Below, in pieces: positions 29,731 to 47,228 of a stretch of DNA of 64,000 nucleotides (positions are counted from its first letter, which is position 1; every line of letters starts with the position of its first letter). Made by a program: the position numbers and the translations under genes. The stretch is taken from NCBI GenBank assembly GCA_018969295.1, contig JAGWYN010000016.1, positions 29,245 through 93,244 on the forward strand, written 5' to 3'. The notes under the pieces were generated by a model that worked only from the letters and a program-made list of their open reading frames with translations, searched no databases and was not told the origin of the DNA. The stretch is from Chloroflexota bacterium (GTDB lineage: Bacteria; Chloroflexota; Anaerolineae; Caldilineales; Caldilineaceae).

Positions 29731-30276
29731 ATGCGTCTGATTCCACGCAAACTGTTTTTGACATGCGGCGTTGGTACCCACAAAGAAAAACTGACCAGTT
29801 TTGAATTGGCGTTGCGCGATGCCGGCATCGCCCATTTCAACCTGGTGCGGGTTTCGTCAATTTTTCCACCCCACTGCCAGATCGTGACCAAAGAAAATGG
29901 GCTGCTTCTCCTCCAGCCTGGCGAGATCGTCTTTTCTGTGATCGCGGAGATGGCCAGCAACGAACCAGGTCGGCGTATTGCTGCCTCGATCGGGGTCGCC
30001 CGCCCTGCCGACCACGACAAATATGGCTACCTTTCCGAACACCACACCTATGGCCAGACCGAACAGGAGGCCGGCGATTACGCCGAAGACCTCGCGGCCA
30101 CGATGCTTGCCACCACCCTTGGCATCAACTTCGATGCCAACAAAGACTACAACGAGCGGCGTGAACAGTACATGATGGGCGGCGAGATTGTCGACAGCAC
30201 CAGCATCACGATGGCAGTCACCGCAGCACCTGGCGGCGTCTGGACGACCGTGATCAGTGCAGCGATCCTGATCTGA
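29731..30276 (+). CDS. pdaD: Pyruvoyl-dependent arginine decarboxylase
   Basis: 181 residues. The family features are the N-terminal PRKLFLTCGVGTH, the serine self-cleavage site RVSSIFPPHC, and IGVARPADHDKYGYLSEHHTYGQT. The Ser-Ser bond is cleaved autocatalytically to give a small beta chain and an alpha chain with an N-terminal pyruvoyl group. It converts arginine to agmatine. Agmatinase follows three bases later, so the two make putrescine. Confidence 0.94.
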   Translation: MRLIPRKLFLTCGVGTHKEKLTSFELALRDAGIAHFNLVRVSSIFPPHCQIVTKENGLLLLQPGEIVFSVIAEMASNEPGRRIAASIGVARPADHDKYGYLSEHHTYGQTEQEAGDYAEDLAATMLATTLGINFDANKDYNERREQYMMGGEIVDSTSITMAVTAAPGGVWTTVISAAILI

Positions 30277-30279
30277 CCT

Positions 30280-31170
30280 ATGGCGGACATACCTGACAAT
30301 TTTCTGGGGCTGGACGAGCCCTTCTCCGACTACAACACGGCACGGGTGCTGGTCTTGCCCATTCCTCTGGAAGCGACCGTTAGCTACGGCGGCGGGACTG
30401 CCGCCGGCCCGCAAGCCATCCTGGCTGCTTCACAGCAGGTAGAGCTCTACGACCGGGACTACGACGCCGAACCGGCCCTCGCCTACGGGGTCCATACGCT
30501 GCCGGCGGTCGAGCTGCCCGCTGACCCTGCGGCAGCGGTGGACGCGATCCAGGCTGCCGTCGCCCGTGCGGCCCGCAGCGGCAAACTGGTCGTGGGGCTG
30601 GGCGGCGAACATACGGTCAGTGTCGGCTTCGGGCGCGGGCTGGTCGAAGCGTTGGGAGGGCCGATCACGGTGGTGCAGATCGACGCGCACAGCGATCTGC
30701 GCGACCGCTACGCAGGAACACCCTACAGCCATGCCTGTGTTGCCCGCCGCCTGCTGGAGCTGCCAGCGGTCGAACAGCTTCTGCAACTGGGCATCCGTTC
30801 GGTCTGCCCAGAGGAGGTTGCGTACAGCCGTGCCCATCCAGAACGGCTGGGCATCTGGTACGCTGAAGCCGTGCACGACGGCAGCTGGCATGCAGCCTTC
30901 CTCGAACGGGTGCGGGGCCGGCGCGTCTACCTGACCATCGATGTCGACGGGCTGGACCCTGCGGTCGTGCCGGCCACCGGCACGCCCGAACCCGATGGGC
31001 TGACCTGGGCCGAGAGCTTGTCGATCTTGCGTGCGCTGAATGCCCATGCAACTGTCGTCGGAATCGATTGCGTCGAGCTGTCGCCTGTGGCCGGCCTGCA
31101 TATGGCAGACTTTGCCGTCGCCAAGCTGCTCTACAAGGCGATCTCTTACGCAATTTCTTCCCCGATCTAA
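30280..31170 (+). CDS. speB: Agmatinase (ureohydrolase family)
   Basis: 296 residues. Manganese-ligand signatures of arginase/agmatinase are present: GGEHTVSVGF, QIDAHSDLRD, and TIDVDGLDPAVVPATGTPEPDGL. SHACVARRLLE lies between them. It hydrolyses agmatine to putrescine and urea, the step after arginine decarboxylase, whose gene ends three bases upstream. Read-through to the next gene must cross the hairpin at 31183-31223. Confidence 0.93.
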   Translation: MADIPDNFLGLDEPFSDYNTARVLVLPIPLEATVSYGGGTAAGPQAILAASQQVELYDRDYDAEPALAYGVHTLPAVELPADPAAAVDAIQAAVARAARSGKLVVGLGGEHTVSVGFGRGLVEALGGPITVVQIDAHSDLRDRYAGTPYSHACVARRLLELPAVEQLLQLGIRSVCPEEVAYSRAHPERLGIWYAEAVHDGSWHAAFLERVRGRRVYLTIDVDGLDPAVVPATGTPEPDGLTWAESLSILRALNAHATVVGIDCVELSPVAGLHMADFAVAKLLYKAISYAISSPI

Positions 31171-31182
31171 CGATCTGCGGTC

Positions 31183-31223
31183 GGCGAGCGCTGCATGAAC
31201 CTGGGCAGCGCTCGCCTTTGTTT
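31183..31223 (+). terminator. Strong intrinsic terminator/attenuator between speB and the DHS-like gene
   Basis: A perfect 12-bp stem (31183-31194 with 31205-31216; arm GGCGAGCGCTGC) with a 10-nt loop is followed by TTTGTTT. The next gene starts only 13 nt later and has no separate promoter that I can see, so the hairpin may set the expression ratio of the operon. Confidence 0.85.
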
Positions 31224-31235
31224 CAGGAGGGATCT

Positions 31236-32216
<981 letters not shown>

Positions 32217-32222
32217 ACGAAC

Positions 32223-32256
32223 GCCTGCACTGGCAGGGAGCGCCGCCAGTGCAGGC
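32223..32256. terminator. Hairpin between convergent genes
   Basis: A perfect 12-bp inverted repeat (GCCTGCACTGGC, 32223-32234, with 32245-32256) separates the DHS-like gene from the convergent phosphohexomutase. It has no T-run but could act in both directions. Confidence 0.6.
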
Positions 32257-32262
32257 ATGGCT

Positions 32263-33729
<1,467 letters not shown>

Positions 33730-33783
33730 ACTCCCTCTTTCTCTCTTGCCAGGTCCCACAACGCTCGTTTCAGATTTACACAA

Positions 33784-34401
33784 CTACCCTGTCGGTGGAA
33801 GGGTGTCAGGGCGAGGACGAAACCGGATTTCGCCCTGCAGCTCCGGGTGACGGCCGGTGACGCCAGCATAATAGGCGCGAATTCTGGCCAGGTCCGCCTC
33901 CATATCCCCTGTGATCGGCGCCGCTGTCCCACAGGCAATGTATTTGTGGGCATAGTCGATCGAAGCCAGGATCACCGGCACGTTGGCGCGCTGTGCGATG
34001 TGGTAGAAGCCGCTCTTCCAGTATTCCGACCGGCTGCGCGTTCCTTCGGGGGTGATCGCCAGAACCATCTGGGGGTGACGAGCGAACTCGTTGGCCACCC
34101 GGTCGACAAACTGGGTCTGCTCACGACGGTTGACCGGGATTCCGCCCAGCCAACGCGTGATCCTCCCCATCCCCCCTCGGAAAAACGAGTCTTTGACCAA
34201 AAAATTGGAGAAAGGCAGCGCGTAGGCACGGCTAAAAATAAAGCCGATCACAAAGTCCAGATTGGATGTATGGGGAGCCACCACGATGATAAACTTGCAG
34301 CCCGACGGCGCATGGTATTCCCCACGCCACCCCAACAGACGAAAAAGCCCATACCAGACGGTCTGCAGCGGTGTACGCCGCCTCCGATGTGGGTCCTGCA
34401 T
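33784..34401 (-). CDS. 1-acyl-sn-glycerol-3-phosphate acyltransferase-like protein
   Basis: 205 residues with a PlsC domain. The catalytic HX4D motif is HTSNLD and the phosphate-binding motif is TPEGTRSRSEYWKSGFYHIA. The family acylates lysophosphatidate, although short proteins with this TPEGTR-SRSEYWKSG form often are less well characterised acyltransferases. GGAGGAG lies 3-9 nt before the ATG. It is isolated from the SUF operon by the terminator at 34424-34450. Confidence 0.87.
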   Translation of the reverse strand: MQDPHRRRRTPLQTVWYGLFRLLGWRGEYHAPSGCKFIIVVAPHTSNLDFVIGFIFSRAYALPFSNFLVKDSFFRGGMGRITRWLGGIPVNRREQTQFVDRVANEFARHPQMVLAITPEGTRSRSEYWKSGFYHIAQRANVPVILASIDYAHKYIACGTAAPITGDMEADLARIRAYYAGVTGRHPELQGEIRFRPRPDTLPPTG

Positions 34402-34423
34402 CGCTCCTCCCCCCCAGAACGAA

Positions 34424-34450
34424 GGCGCGTGCTGTTTGACAGCACGCGCC
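34424..34450 (-). terminator. Terminator of the SUF operon
   Basis: A perfect 12-bp stem with 3-nt loop (GGCGCGTGCTGT, 34424-34435, with 34439-34450) lies 34 bp after the sufT stop. On the leftward transcript it is followed by TTCGTTCT. Confidence 0.75.
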
Positions 34451-34483
34451 CGACAACCTTGTGGCCAGTGTCCGCTGGCCGGG

Positions 34484-34798
34484 TCAGAAAATTCCCAGCT
34501 CTTCTTTGGCTTCCTCTGACATCATGTCTGGGTTCCAGAAAGGAGACCAGGTCAGATGGATATTGACCTCTTCCACCTCTGGAAACGCTGCGTGGGTCTC
34601 ACGCTGCACATTGGTGATGATCTCGGGCCCGGCCGGGCAGCCCGGGCTGGTCAGGGTCATCGTAATCTCAACAGTCTTCTTTTCGGTGATCTCGACATCG
34701 TAGATCAGACCCAGGTCGACGACATTCATCATCAACTCTGGATCCTTGACCCGGTCGCGGATCACCTCCCGCACGTCTGTACTGGTTGGCAGAGCCAT
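34484..34798 (-). CDS. sufT: Metal-sulfur cluster assembly factor (MIP18/DUF59, SufT-like)
   Basis: 104 residues. Family signatures are NVVDLGLIYDV, TSPGCPAGPEI with the conserved cysteine, and the tail PFWNPDMMSEEAKEELGI. AAGGAGG precedes the ATG. It is the last gene of the SUF operon and is thought to assist maturation or delivery of Fe-S clusters to apo-proteins. The Rieske-type ferredoxin gene lies immediately upstream. Confidence 0.92.
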   Translation of the reverse strand: MALPTSTDVREVIRDRVKDPELMMNVVDLGLIYDVEITEKKTVEITMTLTSPGCPAGPEIITNVQRETHAAFPEVEEVNIHLTWSPFWNPDMMSEEAKEELGIF

Positions 34799-34829
34799 CG
34801 CATCCCTCCTTGCATTCGCATCAGACAGT

Positions 34830-35225
34830 TTACAGCTCGATCCAGATCATCCCCTCCCGGATCTGAACGGCATAGGTTCGGGTCGGCTCAAAGGCCGGGA
34901 AGCTCAGGGCAGCACCGGTGCGGAGATCGAAACGGGCGCCGTGCCGTGGGCACTGGATCTGGCAGCCGTTGACGAGCTTCCCTTCCACAAGCGGCCCCCC
35001 ATCGTGGGTGCAGACATCTTCGATCGCATAGATCTCGCCGTCTAGATTGAAAAGGGCGATCCGGGTGCGGTTCACTTCGACCAGTTTGCTGGCGCCAGCC
35101 GGCAGGTCGGTGACGGCGGCGATTTGAATGGATTGGCTCATGGTGTTTTCGACAAAGAGGTCAAAAATTTCTGGATCTGTTTCATCGTCATGTGATTGGG
35201 CGGCATTGGGCGGTGCAAAAAACAT
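34830..35225 (-). CDS. Rieske-type [2Fe-2S] ferredoxin
   Basis: 131 residues if the ATG at 35225 is used; this fits a GGAG located 11 nt upstream and a 17-bp gap to sufU. An alternative ATG at 35141 gives 103 residues but has no ribosome site, so the 28-residue acidic N-terminal extension is uncertain. The cluster-binding motifs are CTHDGGPL and CPRHGARFD (Cys-His pairs). Small Rieske ferredoxins usually serve dioxygenases, but its place between sufU and sufT suggests a role in Fe-S assembly or redox supply. Confidence 0.88.
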   Translation of the reverse strand: MFFAPPNAAQSHDDETDPEIFDLFVENTMSQSIQIAAVTDLPAGASKLVEVNRTRIALFNLDGEIYAIEDVCTHDGGPLVEGKLVNGCQIQCPRHGARFDLRTGAALSFPAFEPTRTYAVQIREGMIWIEL

Positions 35226-35241
35226 CTTGCTCTTTTCTCCG

Positions 35242-35625
35242 TCATTCGGGCCACTCTTCCAAACCGTACGCGCCTGCCTTGAGCACCTTGAGGGGCAACA
35301 GAGCGCATTTGAGACGCACTGGACCGATTTCGATCCCCAACATTTCCAGAATATATTCTTTGTCGAATGCCCGGATTTCTTCCATCGTCTTGCCGAGGAT
35401 CTCCTCCATCAACATGCTGGCGGTCGCCTGGCTGATGGCGCAGCCATGTCCGTCGAAGGCGGCATCGACGACGATCCCATCTACCACCTTCAGCTCCACC
35501 GTCACTTCGTCGCCACAAAACGGGTTGTGGTCGTGGGAACGGATGTCCGGGGCGGCCAGGTGCCCTTTGTGGCGTGGATGTTTGTAGTAGTCCAGGATGG
35601 CTTCTCGGTAAAGATCGTCGCTCAC
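35242..35625 (-). CDS. sufU: SUF system scaffold/zinc-dependent sulfur transfer protein SufU
   Basis: 127 residues from a GTG start with AAGGGAT upstream. The conserved cysteines are in PFCGDEVTV, GHGCAISQA and LKCALLPLK, with Asp in FCGDE. SufU accepts sulfur from SufS, whose gene ends six bases upstream. The length and cysteine layout match SufU rather than a housekeeping IscU. Confidence 0.94.
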   Translation of the reverse strand: MSDDLYREAILDYYKHPRHKGHLAAPDIRSHDHNPFCGDEVTVELKVVDGIVVDAAFDGHGCAISQATASMLMEEILGKTMEEIRAFDKEYILEMLGIEIGPVRLKCALLPLKVLKAGAYGLEEWPE

Positions 35626-35630
35626 AGCGT

Positions 35631-36908
<1,278 letters not shown>

Positions 36909-36918
36909 CTTGGTCGCG

Positions 36919-37776
<858 letters not shown>

Positions 37777-37792
37777 GGTTCCCCCTCTGAAT

Positions 37793-39133
<1,341 letters not shown>

Positions 39134-39229
39134 GTGAATACTCCCCTGCTTTTGTGTCGTCTGCACGTTCTGCCGAGAACCTGCGCTCCCCAGAGCGGTC
39201 GGCTGCGAGCGCACGACGACGTGCGGCTC

Positions 39230-40645
<1,416 letters not shown>

Positions 40646-40715
40646 GTCAACAATCCTTTCGCATCACTGCAGCATATATCGAGAGGAGACAGACAGTGCC
40701 CCCTCACCTTTTGGT

Positions 40716-41528
<813 letters not shown>

Positions 41529-41614
41529 CGTGATGACTCCTCATGTAAAACAATTTTTTTAATGCTGCCAACCCAGCCTGAGTGGCCTTGTCTCAGTCTC
41601 TTGTCCATAGAGTA

Positions 41615-41643
41615 CGGTTGAAATTCAACCGCAACAGCGTTGC
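41615..41643. promoter_or_regulatory. Two adjacent palindromes in the sufR-sufC gap, candidate SufR operators
   Basis: CGGTTGAA-A-TTCAACCG (41615-41631) is a perfect 8+1+8 palindrome, and GCAAC-AGC-GTTGC (41631-41643) is a perfect 5+3+5 palindrome. They lie downstream of the sufR stop and about 90 bp upstream of sufC. SufR of cyanobacteria recognises CAAC/GTTG half-sites, so the CAAC/GTTG content here is suggestive but the spacing differs. Confidence 0.5.
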
Positions 41644-41653
41644 ACCATCCAAT

Positions 41654-42328
41654 TCAGCGCGCTCTTTCCCCTCCCAGCACTTGTGCGGAGGGATGCACGG
41701 TAAAGACACAGCCCGAATGCCCTTCCAACATACATTCGCTCAACTGCACCTCTGCCCCCAACACCTTCTGCAACATGCCGCGGTCCATTTCACAGATCTC
41801 TGGGTGATCCTGTGCAAGCTCATGGAAAGGGCAATTGTAGGTGCGCAAGGTGATCACCTCGCCGACGACGGCGTCGGCCAACACCCCGTGGCCGTTGAGC
41901 GCATCTGCCAGTTGACTGACTCGATCGTGCAAGAGGGAAGCCTGCACCGCAGAGGTATATTTTCCCGCCAGCCGTTCCCCTACCCGCTCCAACAGCTGCG
42001 CGGTGCGCTCAGCCCCCTCCAGTTGAAAGACCTCCTCCAACAGGGTCAGCGCCAGATCGTCGCAGTGGCAGGCAAAGAGTTCCTGCGTGCGAGCGGTCGT
42101 GCAGTAGACATGGTGCGGGCGCCCTACCCCTGCATGCACCAGACGACGCTCGACATAGCCCTCTGCCTGCAGCGTGTTCAGATGCTGGCGCACGGCAGTC
42201 GTCGTGATGCCCAGTAGATCTTCCAGTTCCTTGATCGTCGCCGGGGAACGGCGCTGGAGATATTCGACAATCTGCCAGAGCGGCGACTCACGTTTTCCAA
42301 ATTCGTTCAAGGCCATGATACCTGTCAT
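41654..42328 (-). CDS. sufR: SUF operon transcriptional regulator (SufR-like, winged helix with Fe-S-binding cysteines)
   Basis: 224 residues. The N terminus holds a winged helix-turn-helix (SPATIKELEDLLGITTTAVRQH, residues 28-55). In the C-terminal half, cysteines in RTYNCPFHELAQDHPEICEMD and SECMLEGHSGCVF follow the SufR pattern that holds a [4Fe-4S] or [2Fe-2S] cluster; a CHC near residue 90 adds two more. Loss of the cluster is known in the family to lift repression of suf genes. It is first in the operon; sufC begins 125 bp later. An ATG at 42316 is an alternative start. Confidence 0.9.
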   Translation of the reverse strand: MTGIMALNEFGKRESPLWQIVEYLQRRSPATIKELEDLLGITTTAVRQHLNTLQAEGYVERRLVHAGVGRPHHVYCTTARTQELFACHCDDLALTLLEEVFQLEGAERTAQLLERVGERLAGKYTSAVQASLLHDRVSQLADALNGHGVLADAVVGEVITLRTYNCPFHELAQDHPEICEMDRGMLQKVLGAEVQLSECMLEGHSGCVFTVHPSAQVLGGERAR

Positions 42329-42371
42329 CCAAAGAACCCAGCTCGACTTGCTCGACTTCTGTACGAACTTG

Positions 42372-42405
42372 TGATAACTTTATCAGAACCCAACAATTTT
42401 GTCAA
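42372..42405 (-). promoter_or_regulatory. Promoter of sufR/SUF operon with palindrome at the -10 box
   Basis: On the minus strand a perfect TTGACA (42405-42400), 17-bp spacer and TAAAGT (42382-42377). The palindrome TGATAA-CT-TTATCA (42372-42385) covers the -10 element and would block polymerase if bound. Transcription would start near 42370, about 42 nt before the sufR ATG. Confidence 0.75.
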
Positions 42406-42433
42406 ATTAAACTGTTTTAATTATACAAATTGT

Positions 42434-43615
<1,182 letters not shown>

Positions 43616-43725
43616 CGTACCGAATCCCTTCAAAATTATGGCCAAAAGTATCTTTTCAGGATAGCACAGAGCTGCAAAATGCCAGATGGCGAAAGGTAGC
43701 TGGGCACCGCTTGCCCGTTGAGGGG

Positions 43726-43754
43726 TTGACGAAGTGGCCCGGCCGTGTCACAAT
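43726..43754 (+). promoter_or_regulatory. Promoter candidate for queG
   Basis: TTGACG (43726-43731), 17 bp, CACAAT (43749-43754). The start would be about 30 nt before the ATG at 43790, which is preceded by GGAGGAG. Confidence 0.5.
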
Positions 43755-43789
43755 CCCCCCAACGAAGGATGTGGCGCTGGAGGAGAGCT

Positions 43790-45007
43790 ATGAAAGCAGA
43801 TGTTTCCAGACAGAACGCTGTCCGTGCAGCCGCCCGGCAGCTTGGCTTTGACCTGTGCGAGTTCGTGGCGGTCGGCGAAGCACCCCACGCCAATTTTTTT
43901 GACAGCTGGATCGAAACAGGGCGTGCCGGCGAGATGCACTATCTCGAACGCAACCAGGAGCGGCGGCGCTTCCCAGCCCTGCTCGCTCAGCCGGGCGATC
44001 CTCCCCTGCGCACACTGATCGTGCTGGGGGTGGACTACCATCAGTTTGACCTGCCTCCCAGCTGGCGCGACGACCCCAGCCGGGGGCTGGTTGCCGCCTA
44101 CGCCTGGGGGGACGACTACCACGAGCTGATCCGCCCCCAGCTCTATGCCCTTGACCGCTGGCTGCGGGCACAGAGCGGACGGCAAAGCCTGGGACGAGGG
44201 CTGGTCGACACCGGGCCCGTCCTGGAACGAGATTGGGCGGCGGCAGCGGGGGTCGGCTTCACCGGCAAGAATTGTTGCACGATCCGGCCGGGCAGCGGCA
44301 GCTGGCTGCTGCTGGCCACGCTGCTGGTGCCAGAGCCGCTGGTGCCAGAGCCGCTGGGGCCAGAGCCGCTGGGGCCAGAGCCGCTGGGGAGCCGGCCCCA
44401 GCCGACCTGCGGGCGCTGCACCCGCTGTCTGGCTGGCTGCCCGACAGCAGCTTTTTCTGCCCCCTACGACCTTGACCCGCGGCGCTGCATCGCCTACTGG
44501 ACCATCGAAGCGCGCTCGATCATCCCGCGTGCGCTGCGCTCCCGCTTTGGCAATCGCATCTTCGGCTGCGATATCTGCCAGGAGCTCTGCCCCTACAACC
44601 GTCGTCTGACGCCGCGCGCGACGTCGCTGACCGGCCTCCAGGCCCACCATCATCGCATCGCCCCCCCGCTTCTGGAGGGCTTTGCGCCCTCCACCCCCTA
44701 CTGGCTTGAGCCGGATCTCTTCAACCGCCACTTTGCCCGTTCGCCGATCAGACGTGCCCGGCAGCCTGGCATGCTGCGCAATGTCTGTGTAGCGCTGGGC
44801 AACTGGGGGACCCCAGAGACGTTGCCCGCGCTCGAGCTGGCGCTCGGCAGCCCCGACCCGGTCGTGCGCTGCCATGCTGCCTGGGCTGTCGGAGAGGTGC
44901 TGAGGCGGCAACACCCCCCGGCTGCCGAGCTGCTGCGTCGCACGATAGCCTGGGAAACGGACAGCCGCGTCTGTGAAGAGCTGCGGGTCGCCCTGGCTGA
45001 CAGCTGA
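43790..45007 (+). CDS. queG: Epoxyqueuosine reductase
   Basis: 405 residues from the ATG at 43790. The N-terminal cobalamin-binding half contains MHYLERNQERR and DTGPVLERDWAAAAGVGFTGKN. Two [4Fe-4S] ferredoxin motifs follow (CGRCTRCLAGCPT and CDICQELCPYN). A HEAT-like C terminus binds tRNA (ALELALGSPDPVVRCHAAWAVGEVLRR). QueG makes queuosine in tRNA from epoxyqueuosine. The family normally passes directly from the GEL/LL strand to the first ferredoxin motif; here four PEPL repeats are inserted between them. Confidence 0.9.
   Translation: MKADVSRQNAVRAAARQLGFDLCEFVAVGEAPHANFFDSWIETGRAGEMHYLERNQERRRFPALLAQPGDPPLRTLIVLGVDYHQFDLPPSWRDDPSRGLVAAYAWGDDYHELIRPQLYALDRWLRAQSGRQSLGRGLVDTGPVLERDWAAAAGVGFTGKNCCTIRPGSGSWLLLATLLVPEPLVPEPLGPEPLGPEPLGSRPQPTCGRCTRCLAGCPTAAFSAPYDLDPRRCIAYWTIEARSIIPRALRSRFGNRIFGCDICQELCPYNRRLTPRATSLTGLQAHHHRIAPPLLEGFAPSTPYWLEPDLFNRHFARSPIRRARQPGMLRNVCVALGNWGTPETLPALELALGSPDPVVRCHAAWAVGEVLRRQHPPAAELLRRTIAWETDSRVCEELRVALADS
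44327..44386 (+). repeat. Four 15-bp tandem repeats inside queG
   Basis: Four consecutive 15-bp units (G-T/G-G CCA GAG CCG CTG) code for the pentapeptide V/G-P-E-P-L. The first two share GTG and the last two GGG at the first codon. They lie between the active-site strand and the first Fe-S motif. Confidence 0.93.
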
Positions 45008-45020
45008 CGGCCAGCCCACC

Positions 45021-45039
45021 AAGTTGCCCAATGCAACTT
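45021..45039 (+). terminator. Hairpin after queG
   Basis: AAGTTGC (45021-45027) and GCAACTT (45033-45039) form a 7-bp stem with a 5-nt loop, followed by CTTGTTT. It stands just after the queG stop and may end that transcript. TTGCCC within it also forms a -35-like element with GACAAT 17 bp downstream. Confidence 0.45.
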
Positions 45040-45060
45040 CTTGTTTGACAATACGTAGAA

Positions 45061-45081
45061 TGGATTGATAGATCCAATCCA
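45061..45081. promoter_or_regulatory. Inverted repeat in front of the DUF4013-like gene
   Basis: TGGATTG (45061-45067) and CAATCCA (45075-45081) make a 7-bp inverted repeat 66 bp before the gene. It could be an operator or leader hairpin. Confidence 0.35.
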
Positions 45082-45147
45082 GCGTCGCTGGCAGACTCTC
45101 TGGGGGGAGTTGACCGGCCACGGTTGTTTGCAAAGAGGAGATTCAGC

Positions 45148-45855
45148 ATGGAATTTATCAAAGCGTTGACCTTTGTGACCGACGACCCACGGTGGAAAGA
45201 AAAGGTGGCGGTCGGCTCTGTCCTGGCGTTGCTTTCATTTTTGATCGTCCCTCTGTTCATTCTGCTCGGCTACAGCGTGCGCCTGATCCAAAACATGCGC
45301 GCGGGCAGCCTGCTCCCCTTGCCAGAGTGGGAGGAGTGGAGCGGGGATCTGGTGCGTGGTTTCAAGCTGACGGTTGTCTATCTGGTCTGGGGCCTGCCGC
45401 TGTTGTTGGTCACCCTCCCGATGGCTGTCGGCGGCGTCCTGGCCGATTCGGACAGCGCGATCCAGGTGGTTGGGATCACGTTGGTTGTGGCCTCCTCCTG
45501 TCTGACCCTCTTTTACGCCATTCTGGTTACCTTGGCGACGCCGGGCTTCGTGCTTTGGTTTGCCCGAGACGAAAGGATTCAAAGCGGGCTGCAGCTCAGC
45601 CAGATTTTTGCCTGGACGCGCGGCCATCTGGGTGATGTCATCTTGTTCATGCTGGCCTACGTTGTTGCCAGCTTTGTCATCTCGGCGGTCGCCGGCATCG
45701 TCGGCACCCTGCTCTGTCTGGTCGGCCTGGTCGTCACCGTGCCGCTGGCTGTCTTTTTGCTCTATCTCTACCAGTTCAACCTGCTTGGCCAGCTCGCCTA
45801 TCGCGAAGAAAAAGGCCAGGCCTATTATCAGCCCCCCCTCCCGCCTGCCCAGTAA
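45148..45855 (+). CDS. Integral membrane protein (DUF4013-like)
   Basis: 235 residues with five or six hydrophobic stretches. Residues 1-30 (PRWKEKVAVGSVLALLSFLIVPLF) and 60-75, plus GYSVRLIQNMRAGSLLPLPEW, match the DUF4013 pattern of conserved membrane proteins seen in archaea and Chloroflexi. Role unknown. The start at 45148 is set by AGAGGAG at 8 nt. A Pro/Gln-rich cytoplasmic tail ends the protein (YYQPPLPPAQ). Confidence 0.75.
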   Translation: MEFIKALTFVTDDPRWKEKVAVGSVLALLSFLIVPLFILLGYSVRLIQNMRAGSLLPLPEWEEWSGDLVRGFKLTVVYLVWGLPLLLVTLPMAVGGVLADSDSAIQVVGITLVVASSCLTLFYAILVTLATPGFVLWFARDERIQSGLQLSQIFAWTRGHLGDVILFMLAYVVASFVISAVAGIVGTLLCLVGLVVTVPLAVFLLYLYQFNLLGQLAYREEKGQAYYQPPLPPAQ

Positions 45856-45914
45856 CAGCCGTCGGCCGCCAGCGGTTCCTGGCGGCCGACCATCTTTCCA
45901 AAGCGTGCCGATCG

Positions 45915-47228
45915 ATGATCCATCACCTGAACAAAACCCGTGCCCTCTTTCAAAAAGCCCAGCAATTTATTCCGTACGGTGTCAACTCCAACTTTCGCTA
46001 CTGGGGTGAGGAGACCCCCATCCTGGAACGCGGGGCTGGGGCCTTCGTCTGGGATGTCGACGGCAACCGCTACCTCGACTATCGGCTGGGGTTTGGGCCG
46101 ATCATTCTGGGCCATGCCTACCCGGAGGTCAACCGCCGGGTAGCCCAGGCGATCGAGAACGGTGTGCTCTTCGCCGCGACCACCCCGGTCGAAATCGAGC
46201 TGGCCGAGCGTTTCACGCGCATGACCGGGATGGACAAGGTTCGTCTTTGCAACACCGGGGGGGAAGCCAACATGCATGCGCTGCGCATTGCCCGAGCCAG
46301 CACAGGCCGCGAAAAGTTTGTCAAATTTGAGGGCAACTATCATGGCAACTTCGACTATGTGATGTACAGCGGGCCCACTGCCCAGGCCAACCGGCTTGGC
46401 CCGCGCAGCCATCCTCACCGGCAGCTCGCCAGCGCAGGCATCCCGGCTGCGATTCGCAACTACCTGATCTCCTTGCCCTACAACGACCTGGAGCTCTTCG
46501 AGCGCACCCTGGCGGCCCAGGGTGAGGAAGTGGCTGCAGTCGTCCTGGAGCCGATCATGGGCAATGTCGCCTGCATCATGCCCGACCCTGCCTGGCTGCG
46601 GGGTGTGCGCCAGCTCTGCGATCTTTATGGGATTCTCCTCATCTTCGACGAGGTCAAAACCGGTTTTCGCCTGGCCAATGGGGGGGCCCAATCCTATTTT
46701 GGTGTCAAAGCTGACCTGGCAGCCTACGCCAAAGCCATGGGCAACGGCTTTCCGGTTGCCGCCGTCGCGGGCCGCGAGGCAGTCATGGCGGTCGTTGGAC
46801 CCGGGCGCGTGGCCCACGGCGGCACCTACTGCGGCAATCTGGTGGCCGCCACGGCCGCCGCCACAACCCTCGAACTTTTGGAAACTCAGCCCATCCTCGC
46901 CACCATTTTCGCCCACGGTCGCCGGCTGATTGACGGCATTCAGACTGTCCTACAGCATGCTGGCGTCCCCCATGTCGTCTCTGGCGTCCCCTCGATGTTC
47001 AGCGTGCTGCTCGGCCATGACGAGCCGCCCACCGACTACCGCAGCTACAGTCAGTTCGACAGCCAGCTCTTCGGCCAGCTTGGGGCTGAATTGATCCGAC
47101 GCGGGGTGCTGGTCGACGACGACCCGCGCGAACCCTGGTTTGTCTCCTACAGCCACCAGACAGCAGTTGTCGACGAAACACTGACGTTGTTCGAGGAGGC
47201 CGTCCAGGCAGTTTTTGCCCACCGCTGA
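45915..47228 (+). CDS. Class III aminotransferase / glutamate-1-semialdehyde aminomutase-like
   Basis: 437 residues. The PLP-binding class III motif is LIFDEVKTGFRL with AYAKAMGNGFPVAAVAG, whose lysine forms the aldimine. The N-terminal FIPYGVNSNFRYWG and GGEANMHALRIARAST resemble glutamate-1-semialdehyde 2,1-aminomutase and related proteins. No other tetrapyrrole genes are nearby, so an amino-sugar or amino-acid transaminase role is possible. It is a stand-alone gene; I see no ribosome site of note. Confidence 0.85.
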   Translation: MIHHLNKTRALFQKAQQFIPYGVNSNFRYWGEETPILERGAGAFVWDVDGNRYLDYRLGFGPIILGHAYPEVNRRVAQAIENGVLFAATTPVEIELAERFTRMTGMDKVRLCNTGGEANMHALRIARASTGREKFVKFEGNYHGNFDYVMYSGPTAQANRLGPRSHPHRQLASAGIPAAIRNYLISLPYNDLELFERTLAAQGEEVAAVVLEPIMGNVACIMPDPAWLRGVRQLCDLYGILLIFDEVKTGFRLANGGAQSYFGVKADLAAYAKAMGNGFPVAAVAGREAVMAVVGPGRVAHGGTYCGNLVAATAAATTLELLETQPILATIFAHGRRLIDGIQTVLQHAGVPHVVSGVPSMFSVLLGHDEPPTDYRSYSQFDSQLFGQLGAELIRRGVLVDDDPREPWFVSYSHQTAVVDETLTLFEEAVQAVFAHR

